From assembly GCA_002440825.1 (NCBI GenBank), contig DJVH01000027.1, forward strand, positions 1-17,633: a stretch of DNA of 17,633 nt. Direction: 5' to 3'. This stretch comes from Bacteriovoracaceae bacterium UBA6261 (GTDB lineage Bacteria > Bdellovibrionota > Bacteriovoracia > Bacteriovoracales > Bacteriovoracaceae). Positions within the stretch are counted from its first letter, which is position 1. Each line of letters begins with the position of its first letter. A model generated the notes under the pieces. That model saw only the letters and a program-made list of their open reading frames with translations, searched no databases and had not been told where the DNA came from. The translations under genes and the position numbers were made by a program. Of this stretch, positions 14,026 to 17,633 are shown piece by piece.

Positions 14026-15319
14026 ACTAGGAAAAAATATTGCGTTTTCTTTTGTGGAAAAAGGCGGAATTCTTGTTTCGCAATTTATTTCATCTGTTCT
14101 GCTGTCAAAATATTTACCCAGAGAGCAATTGGGTATGCTTGCAGTCATGAGCGGAGCCTTTGCCTTTTTGCAATTTGCCAATGTTTCTCTGGAAAATATA
14201 TTAATCAGGGACTTTCATGAGCATAAAGAAAGAATTCACGATTCACTTTCACAGTTTTTTTCTTTTAATATGTATAAGTCACTGTTCCTTGCCACAATCG
14301 CTTTAGGAATAGGTTCTTTTTATTATTATTCAACAGGGTCATCAGCTTTTTTACTGGCGGCACTTTCTTTGATTTCAGTTCTCGTAATGGATATCTGGGT
14401 TTCTCCACTTATTCTTTACTCGACGACAGTTTTTGAGCAGAAATTAGTGACCAAAATTTCTTTTGTCAGATGGGGGCTAAATCTTCTGGGGCTGCTTCTT
14501 CTCATCAAGTGGCCGGACATTAAAGTCGTTTTAGGCAAAGACATTGTTGTTTTTTTAACAACTATAGGGTGCTGGAAAATGGCTTCCAGAAAAACATTAA
14601 ATTTAAAAATCAATTTCGTAAAAATCAACTGGAGTTTTGTTCGCGAGACTTTTGTCGGCTATGCTTTTTACGTTCATTTGCTTGGTGTTTCTTCAGCAAT
14701 CATTTATAAGGCTGACGGCTTTATCCTTTATTACTTTGCCCCTCTGGCAGTTATCGGAAAATATAATATAGCTTTGACACTTGCGAATGTTGCCAGTGTC
14801 ATCCCTTCGGTCTTGGTGGCCCAAAACAATGTGGCCCTTTCCCATTGTCATGATTTATCCGAGTCCAAACGTATCACTGCCCGGTTCCTGCGCTTTTCTA
14901 TTTTAATTGGACTAGTTTCATTCATTGGGTTTGCAGTGTTGGGCATTCCTTATCTGTACGTGGTTGCGCCATCGGATCAAAATGAAATTTATCATTATCT
15001 TTTATTCATCGTTGGCGGATTGTTGCTGGTGAAAATGATTGTCGCCCCGCTGGTGGCCTTCATCAATATGAAAGGAGATGTAAAAAGTCTTTTGCTTAAA
15101 GTCCAGTTACCCATTCTGATCATTGCTCTGCTTAACTATTGTCTGTTTTCCTATTTTTTAGGTGCCAGAGGAGCAGCTATCAGTAATCTTTTGAATGGAT
15201 TTATCTGGTTTCTTCTGATTTTGAAAGAGGTTAAGAAATATCAGTTCGAATTTTCAGAACTGGGAACTTTTAAAGAAGATTTTCTTCTTATGAAAAATTT
15301 TATGAAACAATTTATCTGA
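14015..15319 (+). CDS. Wzx-type polysaccharide repeat-unit flippase (MOP superfamily)
   Basis: Polytopic membrane protein of 434 residues with roughly a dozen hydrophobic segments spread along its length and short polar loops. The N-terminal pattern (a short basic start, then FVEKGGILVSQFI and LLSKYLPREQLGMLAV) is typical of polysaccharide flippases of the Polysacc_synt/MurJ-like group: a first helix, a loop with Leu-Pro, and an E-x-L/F-G-x-hydrophobic turn. It would flip undecaprenyl-linked repeat units to the periplasmic face for polymerisation. GGAGA lies nine bases before the ATG. Position among the glycosyltransferases supports a Wzx/Wzy pathway, as no ABC-transporter genes are seen in the window. 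Confidence 0.88.
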   Translation: MDNRLGKNIAFSFVEKGGILVSQFISSVLLSKYLPREQLGMLAVMSGAFAFLQFANVSLENILIRDFHEHKERIHDSLSQFFSFNMYKSLFLATIALGIGSFYYYSTGSSAFLLAALSLISVLVMDIWVSPLILYSTTVFEQKLVTKISFVRWGLNLLGLLLLIKWPDIKVVLGKDIVVFLTTIGCWKMASRKTLNLKINFVKINWSFVRETFVGYAFYVHLLGVSSAIIYKADGFILYYFAPLAVIGKYNIALTLANVASVIPSVLVAQNNVALSHCHDLSESKRITARFLRFSILIGLVSFIGFAVLGIPYLYVVAPSDQNEIYHYLLFIVGGLLLVKMIVAPLVAFINMKGDVKSLLLKVQLPILIIALLNYCLFSYFLGARGAAISNLLNGFIWFLLILKEVKKYQFEFSELGTFKEDFLLMKNFMKQFI

Positions 15320-15326
15320 GGATCGC

Positions 15327-16799
15327 ATGTTTAAACCGGCACAGCAGACAAAGCAGATAGCAGAAGGTGTGGCAAAATATATTGCGGCTTATCTGGATAG
15401 CCATGGCAAATTTGAGACAAGATCTTTTTATGGAGAAAGCTTCAGTTTAAATCTGTTATCCCGTCATGGATTACTCAATGACAAGTTAAAGACCATTCTG
15501 TTGAATGCATACCGTGCCAAACATAAGGCTGATCCTGAGTTTCATTTTGAATTTAACAACTATGCTTTTGTGGATTATCTCTCTCAGAACCCAGATAAAC
15601 CAATCGAAGCAGAGGTGCTCCCTCTGAAATTTAAAGGGACATCTTGTACGAACTGGACACTTCTGAGATCTGCCGTTTCCCTGATGGTCAATCCCTCTGA
15701 TCAAAACGCCCTGAATGAAGCCAGAGCGAAACTGGCGATGCAATTGAAGAGTGGTTTGATTCTTGATGATCCAGGAGTTAAATCCTTTCAGTATCACTGT
15801 TTTTCAGCGGCAATGCTCGGAGAAATTTTTCTTCGCACTAAGGACAGTGAATTTAAGACCGCTTTTACAAAAGCCGTCACTTTTATTCGTCATTTTATTC
15901 TCAAAGATGGAAACACCCTTTACATTGGCAGAGGTCAACAGCAGAGTTTTGGCCTGGGCGTTCTCGTTTACATTCTCTCTTTATCTTATTTCCTTGATAA
16001 AGATGAAACGCTGCTGACTGATCTCGAAGCCGTTTTAAAGCTTATTGAAAAATTCAAAAATGAAGATGGAAGCTTTCCCTTAGTCTTTACCGGAACTGAG
16101 CCAAAAACACCCGGAAATGTAGACATGCGTTCACCGGCGTTTTGTGGCTGGTACCCTTACAATAATTATTTTGATTATCTTCCTTTTTTTGCTTATTTTC
16201 TTGATAAAGCTTCTGAGTTGCTAAAAGGCGTTGAGCTTGAATATTCTGATTCCAAAAAACTCACCAGCTATTTTGACAAAGATTTTATTCTCATTTCCAA
16301 ATTCAATTACACGGCCATCCTCTCACTTCCCGGGGGCTATTGGACCAATGATCTTCCTTTTCCTTTGATTCAGTATAAGAAAAGATTTCAGACTCCCATG
16401 CTGGGCGGTGAGCAGTTTCAAGATTCGCTGTATTCACTTGAATCGTTATCAATGCCCGTCACTAAAAGAAAAAATTTATCATGGAGAAAATACGGAAGAG
16501 GGTTTCTGCTGGGAAATAACCTGATCTGGTTTTCACTTTTTGGTTTCATGATCAGAAAATTTTCTTTTCTTGAAAGTGAAATCAAGATTGAACATCATAC
16601 CGTTTGCTGGATTCCTTCTTTGCAGAGCTTTTCATTGTTTGCTGATGCTTTCAAGAATGGAAATGAATATAGAACCCGTGATCTGGCCTTGACCTTTTCA
16701 AAGCCAGTTTGCGAAGAAAGAAAAGGTTATTCTGCAAGTGGAGAGCTGAAAGTTTTACTGACCGATATCAAGGTCAATGTCAGAGTGGAGCTAAGATGA
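15327..16799 (+). CDS. Unrecognised protein, probable alpha/alpha-toroid plus beta domain
   Basis: A 490-residue protein without signal peptide or clear membrane segment, which I cannot assign to a family with confidence. Residues of about 1-310 look like repeated helical hairpins with aromatic inner turns (FHFEFNNYAF at about 72-81, RGQQQSFGLG at about 202-211, EDGSFPLVF at about 245-253, GWYPYNNYFDYLPFF at about 274-288), the pattern of (alpha/alpha) toroid enzymes such as polysaccharide lyases, unsaturated glycuronyl hydrolases and glucuronyl C5-epimerases. The remaining 180 residues look beta-rich. No catalytic residues can be named. GAGGA five bases before the ATG overlaps the flippase stop codon. 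Being apparently cytoplasmic, it more likely acts on a lipid-linked or nucleotide-linked sugar than on finished polymer. Confidence 0.72.
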   Translation: MFKPAQQTKQIAEGVAKYIAAYLDSHGKFETRSFYGESFSLNLLSRHGLLNDKLKTILLNAYRAKHKADPEFHFEFNNYAFVDYLSQNPDKPIEAEVLPLKFKGTSCTNWTLLRSAVSLMVNPSDQNALNEARAKLAMQLKSGLILDDPGVKSFQYHCFSAAMLGEIFLRTKDSEFKTAFTKAVTFIRHFILKDGNTLYIGRGQQQSFGLGVLVYILSLSYFLDKDETLLTDLEAVLKLIEKFKNEDGSFPLVFTGTEPKTPGNVDMRSPAFCGWYPYNNYFDYLPFFAYFLDKASELLKGVELEYSDSKKLTSYFDKDFILISKFNYTAILSLPGGYWTNDLPFPLIQYKKRFQTPMLGGEQFQDSLYSLESLSMPVTKRKNLSWRKYGRGFLLGNNLIWFSLFGFMIRKFSFLESEIKIEHHTVCWIPSLQSFSLFADAFKNGNEYRTRDLALTFSKPVCEERKGYSASGELKVLLTDIKVNVRVELR

Positions 16800-17551
16800 G
16801 TGTTTCCATTGTTATTCCATCATTTGAACGACCGCTTTTGCTGGGGATACTTCTGCAAAGTATAAAAAATCAAACCTTCAAAAATTTCGAAGTGATCATT
16901 GTTGATGACTACTCGAAAAATTTTGCTGAAATCCAGAAGGTTGTAGAACCTTTTAAATCAGCGTTTCCCTTAACGTTGATTCAAAATGACAAAAGAAGTG
17001 GCGCTCCGGTTTCAAGAAATAAAGGAATTCGGCTGGCAAAACATGAGTTAATCGCGCTGGTAGATGACGACGATGAATGGTTTCCTGAAAAGCTTAAATG
17101 CCAGATAGACCTTTTTGAGAAAAGTGATGACCGCACAGGCCTGATTTACACCTGGACTATGATTGTTGATCCGGAAAGAAATATTCTTCGCGAAGACAAA
17201 GGGGAAATTGAAGGAGTGGCCAAAAGAGAAATTTTGCAATCCTGTTTTATTCCATCACCTTCTGTCATGGTCCGGAAAAAAGCTATTGTGGAAGCTGGAT
17301 TATTCGACGAATCTTTCCCTAGCTGTCAGGACTGGGATACCTGGACCAGGTTGATTTTTAAAGGCTATGAAGTCAAAGTCTGCAGAAAGTTTCTGACATA
17401 TTACTACAAACATGGTGGACCAACGATCGGTACATCTCCCAATGCCAAAAAAGGTTTTGTTAAGTATTACCGCAAGCATTTCTGGAAACTTCTCCGGTAC
17501 GGACAGGTAAGGCATCTTGTGCGTTTTTTTCGACTGAGTACGGGGTTATGA
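16796..17551 (+). CDS. Family 2 glycosyltransferase (second)
   Basis: GT-A fold glycosyltransferase of 251 residues. It shows the opening SVSIVIPSFERP (2-13), a nucleotide-binding IIVDDYSK segment (34-41), SRNKGIRLAKHE leading to the metal-binding DDDE (90-93), and QDWDTWTRL near residue 178 in the acceptor/base region. The ATG at 16796 overlaps the preceding stop (ATGA) and has GGAG five bases before it. An in-frame ATG at 16709 lies deep inside the upstream gene and would add 29 basic, unfamily-like residues, so it is rejected. It resembles the GT2 at 11353 only in the shared family motifs and so probably adds a different sugar. Confidence 0.9.
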   Translation: MSVSIVIPSFERPLLLGILLQSIKNQTFKNFEVIIVDDYSKNFAEIQKVVEPFKSAFPLTLIQNDKRSGAPVSRNKGIRLAKHELIALVDDDDEWFPEKLKCQIDLFEKSDDRTGLIYTWTMIVDPERNILREDKGEIEGVAKREILQSCFIPSPSVMVRKKAIVEAGLFDESFPSCQDWDTWTRLIFKGYEVKVCRKFLTYYYKHGGPTIGTSPNAKKGFVKYYRKHFWKLLRYGQVRHLVRFFRLSTGL

Positions 17552-17633
17552 AAAGTATCTGGTCAATATATATTCTTCTTTTTACGCTGCTATTTTTTCC
17601 GGTGCTTGATATCGGCGGGCACTTTATTAATGT
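17548..17633 (+). CDS. N-terminus of a membrane protein, possibly Wzy polymerase or O-antigen ligase (partial)
   Basis: An open frame starts at an ATG that overlaps the GT2 stop by four bases and runs 28 codons to the window edge. After the short start MKSIWS comes a strongly hydrophobic segment (residues 7-20), then a VLDIGG turn. This fits the first helix of a polytopic inner-membrane protein. Since the locus has a flippase and a co-polymerase but no polymerase yet, Wzy or a WaaL-like ligase is the natural candidate; this is inferred from context only. Confidence 0.6.
   Translation, partial: MKSIWSIYILLFTLLFFPVLDIGGHFIN

Noticed and set aside
16709..16795. N-terminal extension of the second GT2
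   Set aside because: It would overlap the upstream gene by about 90 bases with basic, unconserved residues. The ATG at 16796 has a good ribosome site and the common ATGA overlap.

Overview
The window looks like chromosomal DNA from a moderately AT-rich Gram-negative bacterium. I infer Gram-negative from periplasmic signal peptides, an L,D-transpeptidase of the ErfK/YbiS type, and envelope-polysaccharide genes with an SLBB export protein and a Wzz/Wzc-like co-polymerase. The overall character (AT-rich, lysine/phenylalanine-rich proteins, this mix of genes) reminds me of Bdellovibrionota such as Bacteriovorax relatives, but no marker in the window proves that.

Region 1 (1-2183) is housekeeping. 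It holds the 5' half of a tRNA-Lys(UUU) gene reading leftwards off the window, then mtaB (tRNA t6A37 methylthiotransferase) on the plus strand. A strongly self-complementary, low-complexity intergenic element follows, and then a secreted L,D-transpeptidase on the minus strand.

Region 2 (2184-6827) is a tight three-gene xanthine dehydrogenase operon. It encodes the 2x[2Fe-2S]/FAD subunit, the molybdopterin subunit and the XdhC maturation factor, with start/stop overlaps between genes. The catalytic and purine-specificity residues are all present at positions nearly identical to those of the Rhodobacter capsulatus enzyme.

Region 3 (6799-7710) is a secreted GH26-type glycoside hydrolase on the minus strand. 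It is transcribed divergently from the polysaccharide locus, and the -35 boxes of the two predicted promoters touch.

Region 4 (7793-17633, continuing off the right edge) is a Wzx/Wzy-type exopolysaccharide or capsule locus, all on the plus strand. In order it holds two degenerate BY-kinase/ParA-like proteins without a usable Walker A motif; a kinase-less polysaccharide co-polymerase with two membrane segments and a long coiled coil; a short SLBB protein with a C-terminal membrane segment; a GT2; a GT4; an unrecognised beta-rich protein; a Wzx-like flippase; an unrecognised protein probably built as an alpha/alpha toroid; a second GT2; and the start of a membrane protein that could be the polymerase or ligase. 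From 11353 to the right edge the genes overlap or nearly touch, so they are probably co-transcribed.

Two observations stand out. First, the co-polymerase is preceded by two pseudo-kinase-like partners instead of one active tyrosine kinase. Second, several genes that begin transcription units (mtaB, xdhA, the SLBB gene, and probably the L,D-transpeptidase gene) have a sigma70-like -10 box only 6-7 bases before the ATG and no usable Shine-Dalgarno sequence. This predicts leaderless mRNAs, whereas operon-internal genes carry clear Shine-Dalgarno sites.
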